From Pedobacter psychrodurus (GTDB lineage Bacteria; Bacteroidota; Bacteroidia; Sphingobacteriales; Sphingobacteriaceae), in the NCBI RefSeq assembly GCF_004331735.1, contig NZ_SJSO01000015.1, forward strand, positions 1 to 64,000: a stretch of DNA of 64,000 nt. Direction: 5' to 3'. The notes under the pieces were generated by a model. The model had not been told where the DNA came from, made no database searches, and saw only the letters and a list, made by a program, of their open reading frames with translations. Below, piece after piece: positions 42,007-51,085 of this stretch. The position numbers were made by a program, and so were the translations under genes. Numbering within the stretch: the stretch's first letter is position 1; each line of letters opens with the position of its first letter.

Positions 42007-44172
42007 ATGATTAAAAGATTATTATTAAGATTATCAATTGCTTGCATAGCATTATGTGCGCTAATTGATGCAAAAGCTCAAAGTATCAATTGGGCAAAAG
42101 ACGGTAACTCCTATTATCAGATTGTTGGTGGAGAAATCGTTTCCATAACACTTCCTAAAAACGATCGTAAAACCGTTATATCAAGGGGATTATTAACACC
42201 TGCAGGCAAAGATGATGCAATTGCAGTTAAAAGTTTTCAGTTATCCGACGATGGTACTAAGGCATTGATTTATACAAACAGTAAAAAAGTTTGGCGTTAC
42301 GAAACACGTGGAGATTATTGGTTAGCAGATTTAGCTTCCAATAAGATTACTCAAATTGGAAGAGATAGACCAGCTTCATCTTTAATGTTCGCTAAATTAT
42401 CGCCCGATGGCAACAAGGTTGCTTATGTAAGCAAACACAATTTATATGTAGAAAATATTGATGGAACTGCGGCAAAGGCCTTAACCACTGATGGTACAGA
42501 ACGAATGATTAACGGTACTTTCGATTGGGTTTATGAGGAAGAATTTGATTGCCGTGATGGTTTTAGATGGAGTCCGGATGGTAAATCTATTGCTTATTGG
42601 CAAATTGATGCTACGAAGATCAAAAACTTTTTGATGATCAACAATACCGATTCTATTTATCCATATACCATTCCTGTAGAATATCCAAAGGTTGGCGAAA
42701 ATCCATCTGCCTGTAAAGTTGGCGTGGTTGATATTGCAACAGCTAAAACAAACTGGTTAGCTGTTCCTGGCGATAATATCCAACATTATATCCCAAGGAT
42801 GCAGTGGGTACCTAACAGTAATGATATTATTTTACAACAACTTAACCGTGAGCAAAATGAAAGTAAAGTATTTATCTGTAATGCAGGTACTGGATCGGCA
42901 AAAGCAGTTTATACCGAAAAAGCTAAGGCCTGGATTGATGCACAGGATGAGTGGAAATGGTTAAATGATAATAAAGAGTTTACAATCGTATCTGATAAAG
43001 ATGGCTGGAATCACCTGTATAGAATCAGTTTGGATGGAAAAAAAGAAACATTGGTTACAAAAGGCAGCTATGATGTGATTGATGTAAAATTGATCGATGT
43101 AAAAAATAACATGGTTTATTTTCTGGCATCACCAACCAATGCTACTCAAAAATATCTTTTTAAAACCAAGTTAGATGGCAAAGGTAAATTAGAACAGGTT
43201 ACGCCTTCTGTTTTACCAGGAACACATAATTACGATATTTCTCCGAATGCTGCTTTTGCACGCCATTCGTATAACAGTTCGCTTGTTATGGCAATTACAG
43301 AGTGGATGAACTTTACTACAGGGAATCCATTTACAATGGACGGAAGTATTACTACACAATTAGCTAAGCAGGCGTTAACTAAAAACAAAGTTGAGTTTTT
43401 TAAAGTAACTACTGAAGATGGAATTGAAATGGATGGCTGGATGAAAAAGCCTGATAACTTTAATCCAGATAAGAAATACCCGGTAGTATTTTATGTTTAT
43501 GGTGAGCCTGCTTCGGCTACTGCATCAGATACATATGGTGCTGGAAGAAATTTCTTATATACCGATATGGCTAAAGATGGTTATATCTATATTTCAATGG
43601 ATAATAGAGGTGCACCTGTACCAAAAGGGAGCGCATGGCGCAAAAGCATTTATAAAAATATTGGTGTGATCAATATCCGCGATCAAGCTATGGCCGCTAA
43701 AAAACTACTGGCTACCTATGCTTATATGGATAAAGACCGTGTGGCTGTTTGGGGCTGGAGCGGAGGCGGTTCTTCTACCTTAAACCTGATGTTCCAATAT
43801 CCTGAAATTTATAAAACGGGTATCGCAATTGCAGCGGTTGGTAATCAATTAACCTACGATAATATTTATCAGGAACGTTATATGGGCACTCCTTTTCCAA
43901 GTAAAGAGGCTTATATTAAAGGCTCTCCAATTACTTACGCCAAAAACTTAAAAGGTAATTTATTGTATATTCACGGTACTGGCGACGATAATGTGCATTA
44001 TCAAAATGCCGAAATGCTGATTAATGAGTTAATCAAAAACGGGAAGGTTTTTCAATTGATGAGTTATCCAAATCGTACCCACAGTATCTCTGAGGGCGAA
44101 GGAACTGGCAAACATTTATCTTTAACTTATACTAAGTTTTTAAAAGAAAACTGCCCTCCCGGAGCAAGATAG
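42007..44172 (+). CDS. Secreted S9 family (dipeptidyl-peptidase IV-type) serine peptidase
   Basis: I start at ATG 42007 (MIKRLLLRLSIACIALCALI), which gives a normal signal peptide ending near AKAQ; the ATG at 41974 would add 11 residues. The 721-residue enzyme has an N-terminal eight-bladed DPPIV-type propeller (about 40-470, with YEEEFDCRDGFRWSPDG carrying the Glu pair that binds the substrate N-terminus) and a C-terminal alpha/beta-hydrolase (about 480-721). The triad is visible: Ser in WGWSGGGSS, Asp in GTGDDNVHYQN, His in NRTHSISEG. It should release X-Pro/X-Ala dipeptides in the periplasm. A terminator follows. Confidence 0.93.
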   Translation: MIKRLLLRLSIACIALCALIDAKAQSINWAKDGNSYYQIVGGEIVSITLPKNDRKTVISRGLLTPAGKDDAIAVKSFQLSDDGTKALIYTNSKKVWRYETRGDYWLADLASNKITQIGRDRPASSLMFAKLSPDGNKVAYVSKHNLYVENIDGTAAKALTTDGTERMINGTFDWVYEEEFDCRDGFRWSPDGKSIAYWQIDATKIKNFLMINNTDSIYPYTIPVEYPKVGENPSACKVGVVDIATAKTNWLAVPGDNIQHYIPRMQWVPNSNDIILQQLNREQNESKVFICNAGTGSAKAVYTEKAKAWIDAQDEWKWLNDNKEFTIVSDKDGWNHLYRISLDGKKETLVTKGSYDVIDVKLIDVKNNMVYFLASPTNATQKYLFKTKLDGKGKLEQVTPSVLPGTHNYDISPNAAFARHSYNSSLVMAITEWMNFTTGNPFTMDGSITTQLAKQALTKNKVEFFKVTTEDGIEMDGWMKKPDNFNPDKKYPVVFYVYGEPASATASDTYGAGRNFLYTDMAKDGYIYISMDNRGAPVPKGSAWRKSIYKNIGVINIRDQAMAAKKLLATYAYMDKDRVAVWGWSGGGSSTLNLMFQYPEIYKTGIAIAAVGNQLTYDNIYQERYMGTPFPSKEAYIKGSPITYAKNLKGNLLYIHGTGDDNVHYQNAEMLINELIKNGKVFQLMSYPNRTHSISEGEGTGKHLSLTYTKFLKENCPPGAR

Positions 44173-44180
44173 AAAAATTT

Positions 44181-44206
44181 AAAAGCAGCTTTCGGGCTGC
44201 TTTTTT
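44181..44206. terminator. Bidirectional terminator, S9 peptidase / DUF3307
   Basis: Arms aaaagcagc (44181-44189) and gctgctttt (44196-44204) pair perfectly around tttcgg, with tttttt after the plus-strand stem and an a-run before it. It overlaps the DUF3307 stop codon (44205-44207) and ends both converging genes. Confidence 0.88.
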
Positions 44207-44915
44207 ATGCAATAAGCATTTGAATAAGCATAGCGGTTACAATGGCTATTCCAAAGCTTAACAAAGTTCCGATCAGGACATATTCAGTTAATTTAAGATC
44301 GTGTGCTTCTTTTAAATCGCCGAACCGAAATATGGATTTGGCTGCAAGTAAAAAGCCAACCGCTTCGAAATGATTGGTTAAGATAAACAAGAAAATTAGT
44401 ACTCTTTCCAGTATCCCGATATACTTGCCTGCATTTTGTAGCGACTGTGGGCTGTCTGGTTGGTTATCAGGAAGCCATTTGGCAATAATTACCCGCATCA
44501 CAATTGATGTAGGCATGGTTAGAAATAAAGCCCCTGCTATTAAAATCCAGGTTTTGGTTTCATTAAAAAAACTGATATTTAAACTTCCTTTGTAAAAAAA
44601 GTGCCATACTACTACTATCGAAGTGAAATGTAAAACCTGATCAACAAAAAATAGTATCCGTGTATTTTTTTTGGTCTGAAAAATCGATTTTAAAGCATCA
44701 ATAACAAAATGAAGCACTCCTATTGATAGTGCTGCCTTCCAAACGCCAAAATTCAAGAAAATAAGGAATATTAAAGCTATATGGATGGCCACATGAAAAT
44801 AGAGCTTTATTGATCTTAATTTCTTCCTTTCTTTATCTTTTACCCAAGCGTTTGGTTGTAAAAAGAAATCTCCAATTAAATGGACAAGAATAAGCTTGAT
44901 TAAATAAATATCCAT
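44205..44915 (-). CDS. DUF3307 multi-span membrane protein (SatE-like partner of SatD)
   Basis: The 236-residue protein has about six hydrophobic segments and the DUF3307 signature near its start, LVHLIGDFFLQPNAWVKDKE, then HVAIHIALIFLIF and LHFVIDALKS. The fold and function of DUF3307 are unknown. It overlaps the satD stop by one base (TAATG), so it is translationally coupled to SatD. The same pairing occurs in the sat locus of streptococci, where the genes were linked to acid tolerance. It is a candidate effector or transporter under SatD control. Confidence 0.82.
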   Translation of the reverse strand: MDIYLIKLILVHLIGDFFLQPNAWVKDKERKKLRSIKLYFHVAIHIALIFLIFLNFGVWKAALSIGVLHFVIDALKSIFQTKKNTRILFFVDQVLHFTSIVVVWHFFYKGSLNISFFNETKTWILIAGALFLTMPTSIVMRVIIAKWLPDNQPDSPQSLQNAGKYIGILERVLIFLFILTNHFEAVGFLLAAKSIFRFGDLKEAHDLKLTEYVLIGTLLSFGIAIVTAMLIQMLIA

Positions 44916-45526
44916 TATTTTAAAATCAGTTGGTTCAATTTTTTACGGTAAAGCCTGTCCATTTCCATAATTTCGGTATAATGTGCACGCTTCAATGCTT
45001 CGCTTACAGATGATTGCGTTCGGCCTGAAATAGCAGCCAGTTCGCTTTGCAACAGGTTATTGTTCTCTAAGGCAAGCTTTACCATTTCGGCAGCTACAAC
45101 TCCCCAGCTATCCATTGATATTAGCGAAAGCTTTATTAAGACATTAATTTCCTCATCAAAATCAGCGGAATCAGTTTTAATGGCTAAATTAACCTTAGCC
45201 TGCTTTAAACTGTCAAAAGCTGCTCCTGAATTTACAAAAGCATCTCCACTGGATTCTGAAAGTTTTTTCCGTTTGTTCTTGATATCTCCAATTCCAATGC
45301 CCATCCTTACATCTGCAGGTTTATTTACCCTGATACATGCTTTTAAATAAGCAGCAGCCCTGATGGCTTTTTCTGGCTCAACTTCTACCTGAAAACTATC
45401 CCCACGATAAATCTCCCACTTACTATTCTGATCGGAAACTATTTTTAAAGCGGTTTTTAAGCTTAATAACCAGCTATCTTTAATCTTCCTTGAGCCTACA
45501 ATATCACCTGTTATAATGCAAATCAT
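44915..45526 (-). CDS. SatD family protein: cyclase-like N-terminal motifs plus C-terminal winged helix
   Basis: The 203-residue protein matches the SatD family. In residues 1-115 I see, in order, ITGDIVGSR (D8), YRGDSFQVEV (D43), VRMGIGIGD and SGDAFVNSGAAFDSLK. These resemble, in order and spacing, the DIVGFT, GDG, R-hGIHhG and G-VN-AARL motifs of class III nucleotidyl cyclases, including the transition-state Asn (N99) but not the Arg. Residues about 150-203 form a winged helix (LLQSELAAISGRTQSSVSEA). So it may be a sensor-regulator; cyclase relatedness is my inference. It overlaps the DUF3307 gene by one base, and three operator-like palindromes lie upstream. Confidence 0.85.
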   Translation of the reverse strand: MICIITGDIVGSRKIKDSWLLSLKTALKIVSDQNSKWEIYRGDSFQVEVEPEKAIRAAAYLKACIRVNKPADVRMGIGIGDIKNKRKKLSESSGDAFVNSGAAFDSLKQAKVNLAIKTDSADFDEEINVLIKLSLISMDSWGVVAAEMVKLALENNNLLQSELAAISGRTQSSVSEALKRAHYTEIMEMDRLYRKKLNQLILK

Positions 45527-45565
45527 ACTACAATATCGAACTTATTATTCATATTTCAAAACTAA

Positions 45566-45643
45566 TATCGGGTAATTAGCCGATATTTCTATTTATCGGG
45601 TATTTAGCCGATATTTTAAATTATCGGGTATTTAGCCGATATT
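45566..45643. promoter_or_regulatory. Three operator-like palindromes at exact 28-bp spacing
   Basis: The sequence tatcgg-N8-ccgatatt occurs at 45566-45587, 45594-45615 and 45622-45643, each start exactly 28 bp after the last; the 6-bp spacers differ. Copy 1 is a perfect 8+8 palindrome (aatatcgg...ccgatatt). The array fills the 155-bp gap between satD (minus, ATG 45526) and the exonuclease gene (plus, ATG 45682), so a dimeric protein binding here could control both directions. The winged helix of SatD is the nearest candidate. Confidence 0.7.
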
Positions 45644-45681
45644 GATCTAAAACTAATCAATAAATTTATTGTTTAGTAGCT

Positions 45682-46710
45682 ATGGCACTAATAGAATTTA
45701 CCAAAAGAGGAATTTACTGTAAGCAGGGCGATTTTTATATAGACCCTTGGTGGCCTGTAGATTATGCAGTTACAACACATGGGCATAGCGATCATGTGCG
45801 TTTTGGAAATAAATACTATCTCTGCCATACCTTAACCAAACCTATCATAAAACGCAGGATCAGCGAAGATTTGAACGTAGAAACATTAGAATATGGAGAA
45901 AGCATCATCCGTAATGGAGTGAATATTTCATTTTTTCCTGCCGGACATATTATCGGATCTGCCCAGGTACGTTTAGCTTATAAAGGTGAAATTTGTGTTA
46001 TCTCTGGTGATTATAAAATTGAAGACGATGGCATTACTGCACCCTTTGAGCCTGTAAAGTGTCATTCTTTTGTTTCTGAAAGTACTTTTGGCTTGCCAGT
46101 TTACAAATGGCAAAAGCAGGAAGTTGTTTTTAATGGCATCAAGAGTTGGGTAAGCGATAATATTATGCAGCAAAAAACAAGTGTATTAATTGCCTATAGC
46201 TTGGGCAAAGCACAACGTTTAATTAAAAATTTGGCTGGTGATATTCCTATTTATGTACATAACAGTATTGCTAACCTGAATGAAGTGATTATTGACGCAG
46301 GTGTAAAGCTTCCCAAAACCATTAGAATTACTCCTGAAACCACTAAAGATGAACTACAGAAAGGTATTGTAATTGTGCCGCCTGCCATGAGGGATAGTCG
46401 CTGGATCAAAAATTTAGCTCACCCTGTAACAGGTATTTGTTCTGGTTGGATGCAGGTGCGGGCACACCGACGGTGGCAAAGTGCCGATGCTGGCTTTGCA
46501 CTTAGTGACCATGCCGATTGGCCCGGTTTAATGGAGGCCATTACCGCAACCGGTGCAGAAAAAGTTTATGTTACCCATGGTTTTACGGCAGCTTTTAGTC
46601 GGTTTTTAAATGATGAAGGCATAGAAGCTGCTGAAGTGCTAACCAAATTTGGGCAAGAAGATGATGAAGAAAACAAGGTAGATTTAGTTGATCAAAACGA
46701 AAATAAATAA
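45682..46710 (+). CDS. Ligase-associated DNA exonuclease (metallo-beta-lactamase fold)
   Basis: The 342-residue protein belongs to the group of MBL-fold exonucleases that accompany bacterial ATP-dependent DNA ligases (similar to Artemis/SNM1-type nucleases). The metal site is TTHGHSDHVRFG (HxHxDH), with FFPAGHIIGSAQV, ISGDYKIEDDG and late HADWPGLMEAI and YVTHGF (conserved His). It starts just right of the operator array and is followed after 2 nt by the ligase gene. Confidence 0.92.
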   Translation: MALIEFTKRGIYCKQGDFYIDPWWPVDYAVTTHGHSDHVRFGNKYYLCHTLTKPIIKRRISEDLNVETLEYGESIIRNGVNISFFPAGHIIGSAQVRLAYKGEICVISGDYKIEDDGITAPFEPVKCHSFVSESTFGLPVYKWQKQEVVFNGIKSWVSDNIMQQKTSVLIAYSLGKAQRLIKNLAGDIPIYVHNSIANLNEVIIDAGVKLPKTIRITPETTKDELQKGIVIVPPAMRDSRWIKNLAHPVTGICSGWMQVRAHRRWQSADAGFALSDHADWPGLMEAITATGAEKVYVTHGFTAAFSRFLNDEGIEAAEVLTKFGQEDDEENKVDLVDQNENK

Positions 46711-46712
46711 CG

Positions 46713-48302
46713 ATGAAACGTTTTGCTCAATTAATCCAACAGCTCGAACTGAGCAATAAAACCAACGATAAAATTGCGGCCTTGGTTAATTATTTTAACC
46801 ATGCTGATGATAAAGATAAGGTGTGGGTTATCGCATTGTTTACAGGTAAAAAACCTAAAAGGCCAATTAAATCAGCCCTGCTTAAATACTGGGCTATAAA
46901 CATTACCGAAACACCAGAATGGTTATTTGCCGAAAGTTATGCCAATGTTGGCGATTTAAGCGAAACCATCGCCCTGTTATTGCCGCCTGCCGAAAACACC
47001 TCAGATTTTCAATTGCATAAATGGGTTGAAGATTTGCATGATCTGGAAGGTAAAGATGACGAAACCAAAAAAGAATTTATTCTGAGCGCATGGAATAAAC
47101 TTGAAACACAGGAACGTTTTATTTTTAACAAATTGATCTCTGGAAATTTTAGGATTGGTGTTTCCAATAAAATGCTGGTGAATGCGCTGGCTAAACAGAG
47201 CAGTTTAGATAGTGCCCAGATTATGCATAGCATTATGGGGAAATGGAATCCTTATGAAATTACCTTTCACGAACTGATAAATGGTATACATGTGAATACC
47301 GATAACTCCTGGCCTTACCCCTTTTGTCTTGCCTATGCCTTAGAGCAAGAACCAGAGAAATTAGGTAATATTTCTGAATGGCAGGCCGAATGGAAATGGG
47401 ACGGCATTCGCGGGCAGATTGTAAAACGGAATGGAGAACTCTTTATCTGGAGCCGTGGCGAAGAACTGGTTACAGAACAGTTCCCCGAACTGCACTTTAT
47501 GATCGATGTTTTACCTGATGGTGTGGTTTTAGATGGCGAGATCTTGGCAGTACAGAATAAGCAGGTTTTATCATTTAGTACGTTGCAACAACGTTTAAAC
47601 CGCAAAACAATTAATAAAAAACAATTGGAAGATGCACCTATTGGATTTTTTGTTTATGATATTTTAGAATATGAGGCAAAAGATTTCAGGGAAGAACCTT
47701 TAAGTATAAGACGAAAAATACTCGAGGCGTTGATTGGTGGTTTAGCTGAAAGTCCGGTGATGATATCTCCGGTAATTAATTGCAGCTCGTGGGAAGAATT
47801 AGCCGAGTTGAGGCAAACCTCGCGTTCAATTAACAGCGAAGGAATTATGCTTAAAAAGTTAAGCTCTCATTATCACAGTGGAAGAAAACGGGGCGACTGG
47901 TGGAAATGGAAAATTAATCCATATACCGTTGATGCGGTAATGATCTATGCGCAAAAAGGAAGCGGTAGAAGGGCTAATTTCTTTACCGATTACACCTTTG
48001 CTGTTCGTGATGGAGAAAACTTAGTAACAATTGCAAAAGCCTATTCGGGTTTAACAGATAAAGAAATTAAAGAAGTAAATAGCTTTGTAACCCGAAATGC
48101 AATTGAGAAATTTGGGCCAGTACGTACGGTAAAACCCGAACTGGTTTTCGAAATTGCATTTGAAGGAATTGCTGAAAGTAAACGGCATAAAGCAGGTTTA
48201 GCTTTGCGTTTTCCACGTATATTGCGCTGGAGAAAAGATAAAAAAGCTGATGAAATTAATACTTTAGAAGATTTGAGGCAATTGTTGCAGTCGACTTTAT
48301 AA
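46713..48302 (+). CDS. ATP-dependent DNA ligase (bacterial ligase-helicase operon type)
   Basis: The 529-residue enzyme seals nicks using ATP, not NAD. Adenylation Lys K228 lies in EWKWDGIRGQ (KxDG), followed by the nucleotidyltransferase motifs FIWSRGEEL, VVLDGEILA, VYDILEYE, EGIMLKKL and WWKWKINPYTVDAVMIY, then an OB-fold. The N-terminal 200 residues form the DNA-binding domain. This subtype is usually found with the exonuclease, Lhr-like helicase and PdeM, as here. It starts 2 nt after the exonuclease gene. Confidence 0.95.
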   Translation: MKRFAQLIQQLELSNKTNDKIAALVNYFNHADDKDKVWVIALFTGKKPKRPIKSALLKYWAINITETPEWLFAESYANVGDLSETIALLLPPAENTSDFQLHKWVEDLHDLEGKDDETKKEFILSAWNKLETQERFIFNKLISGNFRIGVSNKMLVNALAKQSSLDSAQIMHSIMGKWNPYEITFHELINGIHVNTDNSWPYPFCLAYALEQEPEKLGNISEWQAEWKWDGIRGQIVKRNGELFIWSRGEELVTEQFPELHFMIDVLPDGVVLDGEILAVQNKQVLSFSTLQQRLNRKTINKKQLEDAPIGFFVYDILEYEAKDFREEPLSIRRKILEALIGGLAESPVMISPVINCSSWEELAELRQTSRSINSEGIMLKKLSSHYHSGRKRGDWWKWKINPYTVDAVMIYAQKGSGRRANFFTDYTFAVRDGENLVTIAKAYSGLTDKEIKEVNSFVTRNAIEKFGPVRTVKPELVFEIAFEGIAESKRHKAGLALRFPRILRWRKDKKADEINTLEDLRQLLQSTL

Positions 48303-48534
48303 GCTATCCCAAACCTCGCAGGTTTTCAAAACCTGCGAGGTTTAGCCTGCTTAGGTTTGCCTTACTATTTTAAACCCGACAGCAGCGATACCCTTTTTTG
48401 TTAGCGTTGGATCCTTGTTACAAGAATGATTACAAAAAAGGTAAAGCGAATGGCGGGACTGCTTTAACCGAAGCATTACTGTTCTCGCTTTTCAAAAAAC
48501 AATTATAAAAATTAAAAAGTAAGGATATTTAAGC
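48303..48534. repeat. Two structured repeats between ligase and helicase genes
   Basis: 48311-48343 is a near-perfect palindrome (aaacctcgcaggtttt/aaaacctgcgaggttt). 48371-48476 holds a second structure: arms ccttttttgt (48392-48401) and acaaaaaagg (48432-48441), with a small inner hairpin cttgt/acaag (48414-48424), bounded by ccgacagcagcg and gcgggactgct. From memory, similar pieces recur between genes of related Bacteroidota. They interrupt the repair operon and could split its message. Confidence 0.6.
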
Positions 48535-51012
48535 ATGGACCAAACCAAGACCAGAGGTTATAAAAGGATAAAAGCATGGTTAAAGACCAATAAACGCAAG
48601 CCTTTTCAATTTCAGGAAGATGCCTGGCAGTATTATTTGAATGGTTACAGCGGTTTGGTAAATGCACCTACAGGCTTCGGAAAAACATTTTCTTTATTTC
48701 TAGCCGTAGTAATTGAGGCTTTAAATGCTACCGAGACCAACAATAAAAAAGCGAAAGACCGGTTACAGTTAATCTGGATTACTCCGCTCCGATCCTTAGC
48801 CAAGGATATTGCAAGAGCCATGCGCGAAACTTTATTGGAGCTGGAATTGGATTGGCACGTTGGTGTACGTAATGGCGATACTTCTCAGGCAGAGAAATTG
48901 CAGCAGAAAAAATCGATGCCCGAAATTTTATTGATTACCCCAGAAAGCCTGCACCTGTTACTGGCGCAAAAAGGCTCTTCAACCTTATTCAGAAATCTTA
49001 AGTGTATTGTTGCTGATGAATGGCATGAACTTTTAGGTAGTAAACGTGGCGTTTTGGTGGAACTGGCTGTATCGCGGATTAAAGGGTTGCAAAAGTTAGA
49101 GAAAAACCAGTTTTTAAGAATTTGGGGAATTTCGGCTACTATTGGAAATATTGACGAGGCTTTAGATGTATTAGAGCCAAATTTGGAAGCAAAACGGATC
49201 ATCGTTAAGGCTGATCTAGAGAAGAAAATCATAATCAAATCAATTTTGCCTGATGATATCGAAACATTGCCCTGGGCGGGCCATTTGGGCTTAAAACTTG
49301 CCTATAAACTTTTACCGATCATCGAGAAAAGTAAAACTACTTTAATCTTCATCAATACCCGTGGGCAATCGGAAATGTGGTACCAGCACTTGTTGAATAT
49401 CGAACCCGAACTGGCCGGTCGGATTGCCATACACCATGGATCAATAGATTTCGAACTCCGTAACTGGATTGAAGATGCCTTGCATACCGGACAACTCAAA
49501 GCAGTTATTGCCACCTCATCGTTAGATTTGGGCGTAGATTTTAAACCTGTTGACACCGTTGTTCAGGTAGGGTCGCCAAAAGGTGTTGCCAGGTTTTTAC
49601 AAAGGGCAGGGCGCTCTGGCCACTCCCCTCACGAAACTTCTAAAATATATTTTTTACCTACCCATGCGTTAGAACTGGTGGAAGCGGCAGCAATTAAAGA
49701 AGCTGCCAAAACAAACAATATAGAGAGCCGTGAGCCTTTTATTATGGTATTTGATACCCTGGTTCAGTATTTGGTTACACTGGCAATAGGCGACGGATTT
49801 GATGATAAAATTATTTACGAAGAAATTAAAAATACCCATGCTTTTAAACTTATCCTACCCGAAGAATGGACTTGGGTAATGCAGTTCATTACCTCTGGAG
49901 GCGATAGTTTAAGTGCTTATACTGAATTTAAAAAGGTGATTAAAGATGAAGATGGGCTTTGGAAAGTGAAGAGCAGGCAATTAGCCATGCGGCACAGGTT
50001 ACATATTGGAACAATTGTAAGTGATGCGATGCTGAAAGTTAAATTCATTTCTGGCGGTTACATTGGCATGGTTGAAGAATATTTTGTTACCCGTTTAAAA
50101 GCTGGCGATAATTTTCGTTTAGCAGGAAGGGTTTTAGAATTTATCCAGGTAAAAGACATGACGGTTGTGGTGAGGGTTAGTAAACAGAAAAATGCAATCT
50201 CTCCTAGTTGGAACGGTGGGCGATTACCTTTATCGTCCAATTTAGGATCAGTTTTACGAAAAAAATATAATGAAGCATTGGATAAAACGCATCAGGATGA
50301 AGAATTAGATGCAGTGTATCCTTTGTTTTTACTTCAGGAAAAACGTTCTCATGTACCCAAAAACGACGAATTATTGATCGAACTCATTAATAATAAAGAA
50401 GGTTTTCATCTCTTTGCCTATCCATTTGAAGGGCGTTTGGTACATGAGGTTTTGGCCGCCCTGGTAGCCTATCGTTTAAGTAAATTGTTGCCAATCAGTT
50501 TTTCTATTGCCATGAACGATTATGGTTTTGAACTTTTGAGTGAAACGGAGATTCCTATGGACGAATCGATTGCCTATGAGGTTTTTTCGCCTGTAAATTT
50601 AACTGAAGACATTACGCTGAGCATCAATTCAACTGAAATGGCAAGACGGAAATTTAGAGATATTGCCTGCATTTCTGGACTAGTTTTTCAGGGTTACCCA
50701 GGTAAATATGTGGCCAATAAGCACCTCCAGTCATCTGCTGGTTTGTTTTTTAATGTTTTTAGCGATTATGATAAACATAATTTACTTTTGCGCCAGGCAT
50801 ATGATGAGGTTTTTTACCAGCAACTGGAAGAGCCAAGATTGGCAGCAGCTTTAGAGCGGATTCAAAATGGAGCAATTATTATAACGAATCCTAAAAGTTT
50901 TACTCCGCTCTCTTTTCCTATTAAAGTGGATAGCTTGCGCGAGAATATGAGTTCGGAAGAATTGGAACAGCGCATTGCCAGGATGAAGGCCGAATCAGAG
51001 AAAATTAAATAG
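48535..51012 (+). CDS. Ligase-associated DEXH-box helicase (Lhr-like)
   Basis: The 825-residue SF2 helicase shows the Lhr motifs: Walker A NAPTGFGKTFS, DEWH in VADEWHEL (DExH), ISATIG, INTRGQSEMW, ATSSLDLGVDF and LQRAGRSGHSPHE, then a winged-helix and Lhr-specific C-terminal region. It fits the helicase type that accompanies bacterial ATP-dependent ligases, working in DNA repair. It is separated from the ligase gene by 232 bp with structured repeats, so it may have its own promoter, and is followed after 73 nt by pdeM. Confidence 0.95.
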   Translation: MDQTKTRGYKRIKAWLKTNKRKPFQFQEDAWQYYLNGYSGLVNAPTGFGKTFSLFLAVVIEALNATETNNKKAKDRLQLIWITPLRSLAKDIARAMRETLLELELDWHVGVRNGDTSQAEKLQQKKSMPEILLITPESLHLLLAQKGSSTLFRNLKCIVADEWHELLGSKRGVLVELAVSRIKGLQKLEKNQFLRIWGISATIGNIDEALDVLEPNLEAKRIIVKADLEKKIIIKSILPDDIETLPWAGHLGLKLAYKLLPIIEKSKTTLIFINTRGQSEMWYQHLLNIEPELAGRIAIHHGSIDFELRNWIEDALHTGQLKAVIATSSLDLGVDFKPVDTVVQVGSPKGVARFLQRAGRSGHSPHETSKIYFLPTHALELVEAAAIKEAAKTNNIESREPFIMVFDTLVQYLVTLAIGDGFDDKIIYEEIKNTHAFKLILPEEWTWVMQFITSGGDSLSAYTEFKKVIKDEDGLWKVKSRQLAMRHRLHIGTIVSDAMLKVKFISGGYIGMVEEYFVTRLKAGDNFRLAGRVLEFIQVKDMTVVVRVSKQKNAISPSWNGGRLPLSSNLGSVLRKKYNEALDKTHQDEELDAVYPLFLLQEKRSHVPKNDELLIELINNKEGFHLFAYPFEGRLVHEVLAALVAYRLSKLLPISFSIAMNDYGFELLSETEIPMDESIAYEVFSPVNLTEDITLSINSTEMARRKFRDIACISGLVFQGYPGKYVANKHLQSSAGLFFNVFSDYDKHNLLLRQAYDEVFYQQLEEPRLAAALERIQNGAIIITNPKSFTPLSFPIKVDSLRENMSSEELEQRIARMKAESEKIK

Positions 51013-51085
51013 ATGAATCTTTCTTGGATCTGTCGGAATTTAAAAGATCCTTCGACAGGTTCAGGATGACAATAAAGCGAAATAA
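51013..51085. repeat. Short palindromic repeat (half-type, about 51021-51070)
   Basis: The gap carries ggatctgtcgga...gatccttcgacaggttcaggatgac, an imperfect inverted repeat with the aggatgac end typical of Bacteroidota intergenic repeats. It lies between the helicase gene and pdeM. Confidence 0.5.

Noticed and set aside
44205..45526. Direct claim that SatD-DUF3307 is a phage defence system
   Set aside because: There is no mobile or defence neighbourhood, and SatD-DUF3307 pairs occur in ordinary chromosomal loci; only the motif resemblance was kept as a hypothesis.
45566..45643. Possible CRISPR array
   Set aside because: Only three palindromic units with 6-bp spacers; too short for spacers and no cas gene nearby.
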